A DNA stretch of 60,840 bases, from positions 1 to 60,840 of the forward strand of contig CAYQDR010000012.1 of assembly GCA_964416315.1 (NCBI GenBank). Direction: 5' to 3'. Shown in pieces: positions 25,434 through 34,138 of this stretch (position 1 is its first letter; the number at the start of each line of letters is the position of its first letter). The notes under the pieces were generated by a model. That model saw nothing but the letters and a program-made list of their open reading frames with translations. It did not search any database and was not told the DNA's origin. The DNA comes from CAYQDR01 sp964416315 (lineage in GTDB: Bacteria > Methylomirabilota > Methylomirabilia > Rokubacteriales > DASRDR01). The position numbers and the translations under genes are program-made.

Positions 25434-28163
25434 ATGAGCCGATCCGCTTCCTTCCGAGCCCGTCAGGCGGTCGTGAACGCCCTGGGCCGATGCGCCCGGG
25501 TGCTCCACGAACGGACCATCCTCGTGCTCACCGTCATGTTCTGCGTCGGCGTCGCGGTGACCCTTTGGCATCTTTCGCGGCTGTCGTCGAATCTCATCGA
25601 GTCCGCCGCTCTCCAGGGCGCGGCCCTCCAGGCCGAGTCCCTCGAGGAACTCCGCACCCTCTACACGGCCGAGGTGGTGGAGCGAGTGCGGGGCCAGGGG
25701 ATCACGGTCACGCACGACTACGCGGCCCACGAGGGAGCCATCCCGCTGCCGGCGACCTTCAGCATGGAGCTGGGCCGCCGGATCGGCGCCAAGGGCTCCG
25801 GCCTGCAGGTCCGGCTCTACAGTGACTACCCGTTCCCGTGGCGCGCGGACGGCGGTCCGCGAGACGCCTTCGAGCGGGACGCGCTCCGTCACCTGCGAGA
25901 ACGCCCGGACGCGCCATTCTACCGCTTCGAGGCGTTCGCGGGACGTCCGGCGCTTCGGTACGCGACGGCCGATCGGATGCGGGCGGCCTGCGTCAGCTGC
26001 CACCACAGCCATCCGCAGAGCCCGAAGACGGACTGGAGGATCGGGGACGTCAGGGGGGTGCTGGAGATCATCCGCCCGCTGGACCGCGCCATCGCCCAGA
26101 CCCACGCCGGGCTTCGCGAGACCTTCTTCCTGATTGCGACGATGGGAGTCCTGGGGCTGGGCGGCCTGGCCCTCGTCATCGGGCGACTGCGCCGGACCTC
26201 GGTGGAGCTGGAGCGGCTGGTCGCCGAGCGGACTGCCGAGCTGCGAACGGCCAAGGAAGCGGCCGAAGTGGCGAGCCGGGCGAAGAGCGACTTCCTTGCG
26301 GGGATGAGCCACGAAATCCGCACACCGCTCAACGCGATCGTTGGGGTGACCGATCTGCTGTCGGAGACGCCCCTGAATTCCGACCAGCACGAGTACGTCC
26401 AGATCTTCCGCCGAGCCGGCGACACGCTCCTGAACCTGATCAACGACATCCTCGACCTGTCCAAGGTGGAGGGCGGGCACCTCGAGCTCGAGCGGATCGA
26501 GTTCGAGCTCCACGAGCTGGTCGAGCGCAGCACGGAGCTGCTGGCGATCCGCGCCCACGAAAAGGGGCTCGAGCTGGTCTGCCAGATCATGCCCGACGTG
26601 CCGCACCGGCTGGTCGGTGACCCGACCCGCCTGCGTCAGATCCTCGTCAACCTCGTCGGCAACGCCATCAAGTTCACGGAGCACGGGGAGGTGGCGGTGC
26701 GCGTCGGGATCGACCCCGAGGCCGACGGGTCCGGCAGCCTCCTCGTGTCGGTCTCCGACACCGGCATCGGCGTCCCGGCCGAGAAGCAAGACCTGATCTT
26801 CGAGAGCTTCGCCCAGGGGGATGCGTCCACGACGCGGAGGTACGGAGGCACCGGACTTGGCCTGACCATCTCCAAGCGGCTAGTGGAGCGGATGGGTGGG
26901 CGCATCTGGATGGACAGCACGGTGGGCCGCGGGAGCACCTTCTCGTTCACGGTTCGATTGGGCGTACCGGCAGAACCGGCGCCGACCCCGCCGGGTCCGC
27001 CACCGGACCTCCGCGGGCTGAGGGTCCTCGTGGTTGATGACAACCCCACCAACCGCCTGATCCTGACCGCGATGCTCGGCGGGTGGGGGTTCGTGGTGAC
27101 CGAGGCCGAAAGCGGTGACCAGGGACTGGCCGAGCTCCATCGCGCTCGGGAGGCCCGCGTCCCCTATCAACTGCTCCTACTCGACGCCCGCATGCCCGGC
27201 ATGGACGGATTCCAGGTCGCGGAATCGATCCAGGCCGCCCCGGGCCTGGCCGGCCTGACGGTCATGATGCTCACGTCCGAGGGCCGGACGCGCGACAGCC
27301 TTCGATGCCGCGAACTGGGCGTCGCGACGTATCTCGTGAAGCCGGTCAAGCGGTCCGAGCTGCTCGCGGCGATCACCACCGGGCTAGGCCTCACGCGGCC
27401 GGCGGCGGAGCCGCGCCCGGGCGCGCCGACCTCTGTCGGCCCCGGGGACCAACGCCCCCTGCGGATTCTCCTCGTGGAGGATTCGGCCGACAACCGCGTG
27501 CTGGTGCTGTCGTACCTCAAAGGAGCGCGCTGTCAGATCGAAGTCGCCGAGAACGGCCAGATCGCCGCCGAGAAGTTCATCGCGGGCGATTACGATCTCG
27601 TGCTCATGGACGTCGAGATGCCAGTCATGGACGGGTACGCGGCCACGCGCGCGATCCGCCAGTGGGAGCGCACGCAGGGGCGGGAGCCTGCGCCGATCGT
27701 CGCGCTCACGGCCTACGCGCGCCTGGAGGATGCGGAGAAGAGCCTCGATGCAGGCTGTACTACGCACCTTCCCAAACCGGTGCGGAGACACCAGCTCACC
27801 CAAACCATCACCGAGCTGTGCGGAAGGCGTGCCCCGGCGGCCGAGCCCGTAGAGGCACAATCGAGGGAACGGATCCGCATCCGCGTGGACCGCGAGCTCG
27901 AAGCCGTCATCCCGGAGTTCCTGGAGAATCGGCGCCAGGACGTGAGGTCGCTGCGCGAGGCGCTCGAGCGGGGCGACTTCGAGAGGATTCGGCTCCTGGG
28001 CCACCGCATGAAGGGCAGCGGCGCCGGCTACGGGTGTGAGGCGATCACGCAGATCGGCGAACTCCTCGGCCAGGCGGGGCGGAACCGGGCCGCCGAGGAG
28101 GTCCGAAAGGGGATCGCCGAGCTCGACGCGTACCTTGGGCGCCTGGAGATCGTCTATGAATAG
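25434..28163 (+). CDS. Hybrid sensor histidine kinase with DUF3365 haem-binding sensor, two receivers and HPt
   Basis: A 909-residue membrane kinase. A transmembrane helix (about 22-42) leads to a periplasmic DUF3365/Tll0287-like sensor that contains a c-type haem motif CVSCHH (about 185-190), followed by a second helix (about 225-250), then a HisKA domain with the phospho-accepting histidine in SHEIRTPLNAIVG (about 295), and an ATPase domain with N, G1 and G2 boxes (VGNAIKF, DTGIGVP, GTGLGLTI). Receiver 1 (about 528-650, LDARMPGMDG) and receiver 2 (about 675-795, LMDVEMPVMDG) follow, then an HPt domain with GHRMKGSG (about 856). It likely senses redox or a gas at the haem. The final codons overlap the next gene. 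Confidence 0.93.
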   Translation: MSRSASFRARQAVVNALGRCARVLHERTILVLTVMFCVGVAVTLWHLSRLSSNLIESAALQGAALQAESLEELRTLYTAEVVERVRGQGITVTHDYAAHEGAIPLPATFSMELGRRIGAKGSGLQVRLYSDYPFPWRADGGPRDAFERDALRHLRERPDAPFYRFEAFAGRPALRYATADRMRAACVSCHHSHPQSPKTDWRIGDVRGVLEIIRPLDRAIAQTHAGLRETFFLIATMGVLGLGGLALVIGRLRRTSVELERLVAERTAELRTAKEAAEVASRAKSDFLAGMSHEIRTPLNAIVGVTDLLSETPLNSDQHEYVQIFRRAGDTLLNLINDILDLSKVEGGHLELERIEFELHELVERSTELLAIRAHEKGLELVCQIMPDVPHRLVGDPTRLRQILVNLVGNAIKFTEHGEVAVRVGIDPEADGSGSLLVSVSDTGIGVPAEKQDLIFESFAQGDASTTRRYGGTGLGLTISKRLVERMGGRIWMDSTVGRGSTFSFTVRLGVPAEPAPTPPGPPPDLRGLRVLVVDDNPTNRLILTAMLGGWGFVVTEAESGDQGLAELHRAREARVPYQLLLLDARMPGMDGFQVAESIQAAPGLAGLTVMMLTSEGRTRDSLRCRELGVATYLVKPVKRSELLAAITTGLGLTRPAAEPRPGAPTSVGPGDQRPLRILLVEDSADNRVLVLSYLKGARCQIEVAENGQIAAEKFIAGDYDLVLMDVEMPVMDGYAATRAIRQWERTQGREPAPIVALTAYARLEDAEKSLDAGCTTHLPKPVRRHQLTQTITELCGRRAPAAEPVEAQSRERIRIRVDRELEAVIPEFLENRRQDVRSLREALERGDFERIRLLGHRMKGSGAGYGCEAITQIGELLGQAGRNRAAEEVRKGIAELDAYLGRLEIVYE

Positions 28164-29523
28164 GCCGGCGCTGCGCGTGCAGTTCTGGGGGACGCGTGGC
28201 TCGCTGGCCAAGCCAGGGCCGAGGACCGTTTGTTACGGTGGCAACACGTCGTGCGTCGAGGTGCGCGCCGCCGACGGGACGCTGCTCGTCCTCGATTGCG
28301 GCACCGGAGCCCACGAGCTGGGGCTCGCCCTCCTCGCCTCGGGTGAGCGTCCTCTCCGAGGGCACTTGCTGATCACCCACACTCACTGGGACCATATCCA
28401 GGGCTTCCCGTTCTTCGCGCCGCTGTTCGTTCAGGGCAACGAGTGGGATGTCTACGCCCCGCAGGGATTGGGGCAGCGGTTGCAGGAGACGCTCGCCGGC
28501 CAGATGGAGTACGCGTACTTCCCCATCACCGTTGCCCAGCTCGGCGCTGCGGTCCGGTACCACGAGCTGGTCGAAGGGGCCTTCGCCCTGGACGGTGTCC
28601 GGGTCACCGCGCGCTACCTCAACCACCCCGGCCTGGCGCTGGGCTATCGCCTGGAGGCCGGCGGAGCGACGGTGGTCTACGCGACCGACCACGAGCCGCA
28701 TTCACGCCACCAGCCGCCGGTCCGGGCTGAGACCCCAGCCGCGCGGGTTCACCCGGAGGATCAGCGTCACGTCGAGTTCCTCACCGGCGCCGACCTGGTC
28801 ATCCACGATGCCCAGTACACCCTCGAGGAGTACCCCCAGAAGCTGACGTGGGGCCACAGTCCGGCCGAGCTGGTGGTGGATTTCGCCCTTGCCGCTGGCG
28901 TGAAGCAGCTGGCGCTGTTCCACCACGATCCCCTGCGGAGCGACGAGGCCCTGGACAGGATCGTCGAGGCGTGCCAGCGGCGCGTCGCCGCCAGCGGCGG
29001 CGCGCTCGACGTCTTCGCCGCCGCCGAGGCTCGGGTCGTCGAACTGGCCGAGCGCGAGGTCGCCGCGGCCGTCGTCGCCGGACCGATGCCACCAGCCGAC
29101 GCCACCAGCGCGAGGCAGGAACCGCCCGCCACGAAGACCATCCTGATCGTCGACGACGACCCGGACATCATCGGTCTTCTGGCCGTTGCGCTCCGGCCGG
29201 AGGGCTTTCGTCTCCTGTCGGCGGGCGACGGGGACACGGCGCTGGAGATCACCCGCACGGAGCGGCCTGACCTCCTCCTCCTGGACTGGAACATGCCAGG
29301 CCGCGACGGGCTTGAGGTCTGTCGCGCGCTCCGCGCCGACTCGGACCCGCAGCTCCGTCAGGTGCCCGTGGTGTTCCTGACCGCGCAGGCGGAAGCCGAG
29401 GACACGGCCGCGGGGTTCGCGGCGGGTGCCACGGACTACCTCACGAAGCCGTTCAAGCTCGCGTACGTCCGCGCGCGGGTGCATGCCTGGCTGCTGCGCA
29501 GCCGTCCGCCCGGCGGGGGGTGA
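28156..29523 (+). CDS. Metallo-beta-lactamase-fold hydrolase fused to a receiver domain
   Basis: A 455-residue protein with two domains. Residues 1-300 are an MBL-fold hydrolase resembling PhnP-type phosphodiesterases: VQFWGTRGSLAKPGPRT opening, metal site THTHWDH (about 72-78), the H in RYLNHPG, the aspartate in VYATDHEP, and a last histidine in LFHHDPLR. Residues 328-450 are a CheY-like receiver with VDDDPD and LLDWNMPGRDG (phosphorylated aspartate) and a TKPFK lysine. It starts 8 bases before the kinase stop, so it is probably the kinase's output protein, with hydrolase activity controlled by phosphorylation. No DNA-binding domain is present. Confidence 0.9.
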   Translation: MNRPALRVQFWGTRGSLAKPGPRTVCYGGNTSCVEVRAADGTLLVLDCGTGAHELGLALLASGERPLRGHLLITHTHWDHIQGFPFFAPLFVQGNEWDVYAPQGLGQRLQETLAGQMEYAYFPITVAQLGAAVRYHELVEGAFALDGVRVTARYLNHPGLALGYRLEAGGATVVYATDHEPHSRHQPPVRAETPAARVHPEDQRHVEFLTGADLVIHDAQYTLEEYPQKLTWGHSPAELVVDFALAAGVKQLALFHHDPLRSDEALDRIVEACQRRVAASGGALDVFAAAEARVVELAEREVAAAVVAGPMPPADATSARQEPPATKTILIVDDDPDIIGLLAVALRPEGFRLLSAGDGDTALEITRTERPDLLLLDWNMPGRDGLEVCRALRADSDPQLRQVPVVFLTAQAEAEDTAAGFAAGATDYLTKPFKLAYVRARVHAWLLRSRPPGGG

Positions 29524-29722
29524 AACGGCGCGCCCGGCTCCGTCCGGCCGGCATCGGTGTGAGAGCCGGCCGCGGCCGCGTCACGTTCTGCGTTCGAGAG
29601 CCTCGCCGCGCACGGCAGTGTCCTCCGTGTTCCTGCACGGATAGGCGGTATACAAACGCCGTAGCCGTGATTATGCTGCTCGGGGACGAGCGCGACGCAT
29701 CACGGGCACCGGGAGGTTCCAC

Positions 29723-31051
29723 ATGACGAGAGACGAGCTGAAGCAGCGGATCTACGCGGCGATCGACCGGCGGGCCCCGGAGATCATCGAGATCGGGGAG
29801 CAGATCCGGCGTCGCCCCGAGCTCGGCTTCAAGGAGGTCAGGACCGCGAAGCTCGTCGAGGCGACCTTCGGCGGGCTGGGCCTCCGGCCGAAGGCCGGCC
29901 TCGCGCTGACAGGCGTCCGCGCCGAGGTCGCCGGCCGCGCGGGCGGCGGGCCGACCTTCGCGCTGCTCGGCGAGCTGGACGGGCTCGTCGTCGCGGGGCA
30001 CCCGGAGGCCGATCCCGAGACGGGCGCGGCCCACGCCTGCGGCCACAACGCGCAGATCGCCGGGCTCCTCGGCGCGGCGATGGGGCTCCTCGACGCCGGG
30101 GCGATGGACCACCTCGCGGGGCGGCTCGTCTTCTTCGCCGTGCCCGCCGAGGAGTACGGGGACATCGCCTGGCGCGTCGCCCAGGCCCGCGCCGGGAAGC
30201 TCGAGTTCCTGGGGGGGAAGCCGGAGCTCCTGCGGCTCGGGCACTTCGACGACGTGGACCTCGCGATGATGATCCACACCACGTCGCGGCCGGAGGACGG
30301 GAAGGCCGGGGTGCCGGCCTCGAACAACGGCTGCGTCGTGAAGACGATCCGCTACCTCGGCAAGGCGGCGCACGCGGGCGGCGCGCCCGACAAGGGCGTC
30401 AACGCGCTCTACGCGGCGCAGATCGGGCTCATGGCCATCAACGCCCTCCGCGAGACCTTCCGCGACGAGGATACGATCCGCGTCCACCCGATCATCACGC
30501 ACGGGGGCACCCAGGTGAACGTCATCCCCGCCGAGGTTCGCCTCGAAACCTACGTCCGCGGGAAGTCCATCGAGGCGATCCTGGACGCGAATGCCAAGGT
30601 GGATCGGGCGCTCCGTGCCGGGGCCCTCGCCCTCGGGGCGAAGGTCGAGATCGAGACGCTCCCCGGCTACCTCCCGCTCTACTCGGACGCGACCATGGCC
30701 GAGGCGTTCCGGGCGAACGCGGTCGCGTTCGTGGGCGCCGAGCAGTTCGCCCAGGTGGGGCACCGCACGGGCTCCACCGACATGGGTGACATCAGCCACG
30801 TCATGCCGGCGCTCCACCCCTACATGGGCGGCGCGCGCGGGAACCACCACGCCACGGACTTCGAGGTCGTGGACCCGGAGCTCGCCTACGTCGGGCCCGC
30901 CAAGATGCTGGCTGCGATGGCGGTGGACATGCTCGGAGACGGCGCCGCGGCGGCGCGCCGCGTGCTCGCGACCGCCACGCCGCCGATGACCCGCGAGGGG
31001 TACCTCGCCTTCCAGCGCGGCCTCGCGCGGCGCGAGCTGTACGAGGCGTAG
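29723..31051 (+). CDS. M20-family amidohydrolase (AbgB-like)
   Basis: A 442-residue M20 peptidase/amidohydrolase, removing an acyl or aminobenzoyl group from an amino acid conjugate. Metal ligands are visible: HACGHNAQ (about 103), the acidic pair PAEEYG, and GHRTGSTDMGDISHVMP near the C-terminus. AHAGGAPDKGVNALYAAQIG marks the dimerisation domain, typical of AbgB/HmrA-type enzymes. A GGGAGG site precedes the ATG. SixA follows after 6 bases. Confidence 0.9.
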   Translation: MTRDELKQRIYAAIDRRAPEIIEIGEQIRRRPELGFKEVRTAKLVEATFGGLGLRPKAGLALTGVRAEVAGRAGGGPTFALLGELDGLVVAGHPEADPETGAAHACGHNAQIAGLLGAAMGLLDAGAMDHLAGRLVFFAVPAEEYGDIAWRVAQARAGKLEFLGGKPELLRLGHFDDVDLAMMIHTTSRPEDGKAGVPASNNGCVVKTIRYLGKAAHAGGAPDKGVNALYAAQIGLMAINALRETFRDEDTIRVHPIITHGGTQVNVIPAEVRLETYVRGKSIEAILDANAKVDRALRAGALALGAKVEIETLPGYLPLYSDATMAEAFRANAVAFVGAEQFAQVGHRTGSTDMGDISHVMPALHPYMGGARGNHHATDFEVVDPELAYVGPAKMLAAMAVDMLGDGAAAARRVLATATPPMTREGYLAFQRGLARRELYEA

Positions 31052-31057
31052 CGCCGG

Positions 31058-31537
31058 TTGGCCGCGCACTACCTCGTCCGCCACGGCTCGGCCCGGCCGG
31101 CGGCGCCGGGTGCGGTGGACGCGGAGCGTCCGCTCGACGACCGCGGCCGCGAGGAGGTGGGCCGCGTGGGCCGCCATGCCGCGGCGCTCGGGCTCCGGGT
31201 CGCGGAGATCCGCCACTCGGGGTTCGTGCGGGCCCGGGAGAGCGCGGAGATCCTCGCGACGCACCTCCACCCCGCCCGTGGCGTGCGGGAGGCTCGGGGG
31301 TTGCGCCCGAACGACGACCCGGCCGCGGCGCGGGCCGAGCTCGAGGCGGGCGACGGGCTCATGCTGGTAGGCCACCTGCCGCACCTCGGCCGCCTCGCCT
31401 CGCTCCTGCTGGTCGGCGCCCCGGACCGCGAGATCCTCAGGATCCCGGCGGGCGCGCTCGTCTGCCTCGGCTACACCGAGGCGCGGTGGGCGCTCGAGTG
31501 GATGCTCACGCCGGCGCTCGTCGGCACCGAAGGCTGA
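31058..31537 (+). CDS. sixA: SixA-type phosphohistidine phosphatase
   Basis: A 159-residue histidine phosphatase starting at TTG, 6 bases after the amidohydrolase stop. The catalytic motif LVRHGSA holds His9, a later arginine is in HSGFVRARESAEIL, and the second histidine is in LVGHLPHLGRLASLL. SixA dephosphorylates HPt domains of hybrid kinases. Its presence just downstream of a kinase with its own HPt suggests it may reset that phosphorelay, though it is separated from it by the amidohydrolase gene. Confidence 0.88.
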   Translation: MAAHYLVRHGSARPAAPGAVDAERPLDDRGREEVGRVGRHAAALGLRVAEIRHSGFVRARESAEILATHLHPARGVREARGLRPNDDPAAARAELEAGDGLMLVGHLPHLGRLASLLLVGAPDREILRIPAGALVCLGYTEARWALEWMLTPALVGTEG

Positions 31538-31556
31538 GGGGCGCGACACCCGTTCG

Positions 31557-32930
31557 TCAGCGCGGGACGCCGTAGACCTCGGCGTCCGGGTAGAAGGCGT
31601 GCCAGCCGAACCAGTAGACGATGTGGGCCGGGAGCCGCGGCAGCGTCTCGCCGGTCCGCGAGTGGACGAGCCGCTCCTCCTCGACGCGCCAGGCCGTCCC
31701 GGTCGCGGCCTCGACCAGCTCGCCGGCGTGGCGCCCCGGGCGGAACGTGAGCGCCCCGCGCCCGTACGCCCGGGCCGTCCGGGTCTCGGCCTTCCCGACG
31801 ACCACGACGGTCGTCGCCCCCACGCGGTCGTTGATCACGGGCTCCTGGCGGAGCACGTCGAGCGGGTAGGCCTTCCGGTCCACCCCGATTCGCACGGCGA
31901 GCACGGACGCCTTGGTCCGGAGCCGGTCGCTCCGCGGCGAGACGGGGAACATCGTGTCGGGGCTCGCGAAGTAGGGGCCGTACGGCCGTCCCGGCGTGTA
32001 GTCGCGCCGGTGCCCGGTCCGGATGTCGAGGACGAGCGTGTCCGGATGCTCGGTGCGCCACTCCTTCCAGGTGGTCACGACGATCGGGAGCAGCCGGAGG
32101 CGGATCGCGCTCGTCGCCAGCCGGCCGACGACGGGCTCTCCGGTCATGTGGTGCCAGAGGCTCCCCGTCTGGTGGTCGTACATCAGCTTGTTCGAGCGGA
32201 ACAGGAAGCCCGACGAGCCGAAGGTGTAGATCGTGTCCCCGACGGTCGCCTGGAAGAGGGTCCCCGACCCGCAGAGCGTTCAGTAGGCGAGGGCGACCGG
32301 CACGCCGCCGACCACGTCGTTCGCCATCTCGTGCCAGTCCATGATCCGGTGGGGGTAGGCGCGGCTCTCCCCGTGGAGCGTGACCCCGAAGACGAGCTCG
32401 TCGTCGGTGAGATAGGCGGCCTGGCCGGCCTTGATGTGGGCCGGGTGCATCAGGGCCGGGATCCCGTCCTTGGCCACGCCGCCCCAGACGACCTCCTCCA
32501 TCCGGATGCGATGGGGGATCCCGGGGCGAATCCAGTCGGCGAACTCCGGGTCGATCAGCGCGTACAGCCGCCCCTTCCAGCCGACGAACTCCGGGTGGGG
32601 CGCGACCTCGGGGTGCTTCTGGAGCCACTCGACCCAGCGCGGCCACCGCGGGCCGAGCGTCTCCCCGGCGAGGCGCTCGAGGACCCCGACCACGAGCTGC
32701 CCGGGCACCGGTAGCTCGAAGCGGAGCAGCTCGATCAGCGCGGGGATCGCCGCGCGGTCGCCCGCTTTCTCGACCGCGGCCAGGGCGCGGAGGAACGCCT
32801 CCGGCGGGTGATCGGGGTGGAGGTCGTCGAGGAGCCGGCCGGTGGGGGACGTTGGCTGCGCGCCGGCCACCATCGCGAGGGCGACGAGGAAGACGGCCAG
32901 TGCGCGAGCGAGGCGGCACTTCCGCACCAT
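31557..32930 (-). CDS. DUF3179 domain protein, probable selenoprotein (in-frame UGA at residue 217)
   Basis: The reading frame runs 216 codons from the ATG, meets TGA at 32282-32280, then stays open for 240 more codons to the stop at 31557-31559. Both halves are one DUF3179 protein: signal peptide (RALAVFLVALAMVAGAQ), N-terminal helical region, then VVGGVPVALAY-[UGA]-TLCGSGTLFQ. In the family this position is the first cysteine of Y-C-x-x-C-G, so translation as selenocysteine gives UxxC (U217, C220), a redox motif typical of known selenoproteins. A hairpin follows the UGA. If not recoded, the gene is a pseudogene with one nonsense mutation. It is likely exported; its function in the family is unknown. 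Confidence 0.8.
32258..32270 (-). promoter_or_regulatory. Candidate bacterial SECIS hairpin
   Basis: Read on the minus strand, 9 bases after the UGA begins GGGUC-GGG-GACCC, a perfect 5-base stem with an all-G apical loop. The loop starts about 15 bases after the UGA and carries G in its first positions, as bacterial SECIS elements do. The stem is short, so this is suggestive only; it also codes for G-S-G-T. Confidence 0.5.
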
Positions 32931-32984
32931 CCCAGTCTCGCCGCGTCCGGGAGCCCCGTCAAGCGGCGGTCCAACCTTTGCTGT

Positions 32985-33095
32985 TGGTCTATAGAAATGT
33001 CCTCCCGTAACTGTTCAGTGAGAGTGTCCCCCCCAATGCACACATGGGAGGGCCTCCGCATGAGCCGCAAGGAAGTGCCGCGGGCCGGGCTGGTT
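32985..33095 (+). mobile_element. 5' remnant of an ISNCY-type insertion sequence
   Basis: At 33061 an ATG opens MSRKEVPRAGL, the usual first residues of a group of helix-turn-helix ISNCY transposases, preceded by GGGAGG. The match stops after about 11 codons. The upstream tract with TATAGAAATGTCCTCC looks like the terminal region of such an element. The remainder of the transposase is missing where the higBA block begins, so only the left end survives. Recognition is from memory of the protein start. Confidence 0.4.
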
Positions 33096-33119
33096 GGAAG
33101 GCCCGTGCCTCGCGCGCCC

Positions 33120-33428
33120 TCATCCGGCCGCACGCACCGAACGGATGCGCCGAAGAACCGCCGCCTCTTCGGCCTGCGCGCGATAGAGATCCCACCGAAG
33201 CTGAAGACTCATCCAGAACCCCGGCGAGTTGCCGAAGAACTTGGCAAGCCGAAGCGCCGTGCCTGGCGTGATGCCACGCCGGCGATTGATCAGCTCGTTC
33301 ACGCGCTGGTAAGGCACGCGAATAGCTCGCGCCAGTTGCTGCTGCGAAAGCCCCATGGGCTTGAGGAACTCCTCAAGGAGCATCTCGCCGGGATGGGTCG
33401 GCTCCCGATGCGTCGGTACCCGAATCAT
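33120..33428 (-). CDS. higA: HigA-type antitoxin (XRE family)
   Basis: A 102-residue HigA/VapI antitoxin. PTHPGEMLLEEFLKPMGLSQ opens the helix-turn-helix (about 10-65), with QQQLARAIRVPYQRVNELIN the recognition region and a C-terminal helix FWMSLQLRWDLYRAQ that contacts the toxin. It binds its own promoter and neutralises HigB. It lies 23 bases downstream of higB, toxin first, the usual hig order. Confidence 0.9.
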   Translation of the reverse strand: MIRVPTHREPTHPGEMLLEEFLKPMGLSQQQLARAIRVPYQRVNELINRRRGITPGTALRLAKFFGNSPGFWMSLQLRWDLYRAQAEEAAVLRRIRSVRAAG

Positions 33429-33451
33429 GCGCCACCTCCCATGTCGACGCG

Positions 33452-33745
33452 CTAGTGGTAGTCGACTATCTCGACCGCAGCCGGACCCTCGTCCGTCCAC
33501 CGGAAGCAGATCCGGAAGCGCTCGTTGATGCGGATACTGAACTGGCCCTTCCGGTCGCCCACCAGCGCCTCGATACGGTTTCCAGGCGGGATCCGAAGCT
33601 CTTCGACGTGCTCCACCGAATCGAGTTGCTCCAGCCTCCGCCCGGCCACCCGCCAGAGTTCCCGAGGACAACTCCGCCGCGCCGCCTTCGTGTTCCGGCC
33701 GTTGAACACGTCCTCCGTGCCCTCGTCCGCGAACGACCGGATCAC
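33452..33745 (-). CDS. higB: HigB-type toxin (RelE superfamily)
   Basis: A 97-residue ribosome-dependent mRNA endonuclease, starting at GTG. Family features are IRSFADEGTEDVFNGRNTK at the start, the helix ELWRVAGRRLEQLDS, and the closing QFSIRINERFRICFRWTDEG with conserved R-INE-RxRICF. Length agrees with HigB. Upstream, 45 bases away, lies an attC-like site in matching orientation, so the pair may have arrived as an integron cassette. Confidence 0.9.
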   Translation of the reverse strand: MIRSFADEGTEDVFNGRNTKAARRSCPRELWRVAGRRLEQLDSVEHVEELRIPPGNRIEALVGDRKGQFSIRINERFRICFRWTDEGPAAVEIVDYH

Positions 33746-33789
33746 GAAGCCATGATAGCACGGATATCATGTTACCGCGAGCCAGGTCC

Positions 33790-33849
33790 TGCTAACGCCC
33801 TGCCGATAAGCCGCGGGCCAAGCCCGTCCGCTTCATCGGCATGTTGGAC
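33790..33849 (-). other. attC-like integron recombination site
   Basis: The 60-base segment folds into a long hairpin: TGCCGAT (33801-33807) with ATCGGCA (33835-33841), AAGC with GCTT around one bulged base at 33834, and an apical CGGGC/GCCCG stem. On the minus strand it starts GTCCAAC (RYYYAAC) and ends GTTAGCA (GTTRRRY at 5 of 7). The unpaired extra base lies in the left half in this orientation, as attC rules require, so the site points toward higB. Confidence 0.5.
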
Positions 33850-34138
33850 CGCGGCGCATCACGTCGCGGAGTTCTTCGGTCAGAGCCGCACTGTCTTGGG
33901 GGCGGCCGTGCCATGCGGCGTCCTCCGCCTCCCCCCCCGCCCCGCATGCGCTCCGATAGGGACATTCCCTGCACGGACCTCCCGAGGTCAGGCATCAGGC
34001 TGACCCCTGCGGGCCTCATCGTGGCCAAGACGCTGACGAGCCACATCCAGTCCGGGCCGCACCCTCAAGCGGCGCCCGATTGCGGTGCGCGACGCGCCGG
34101 GGTAGGATGCGGCCGATCACGACGCCAAAGGAGGCCCG

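Noticed and set aside
33850..34138. Minus-strand frame with polyglycine between the attC-like site and the hydratase
   Set aside because: Low-complexity, no family pattern and no ribosome site; the stretch appears gene-free.
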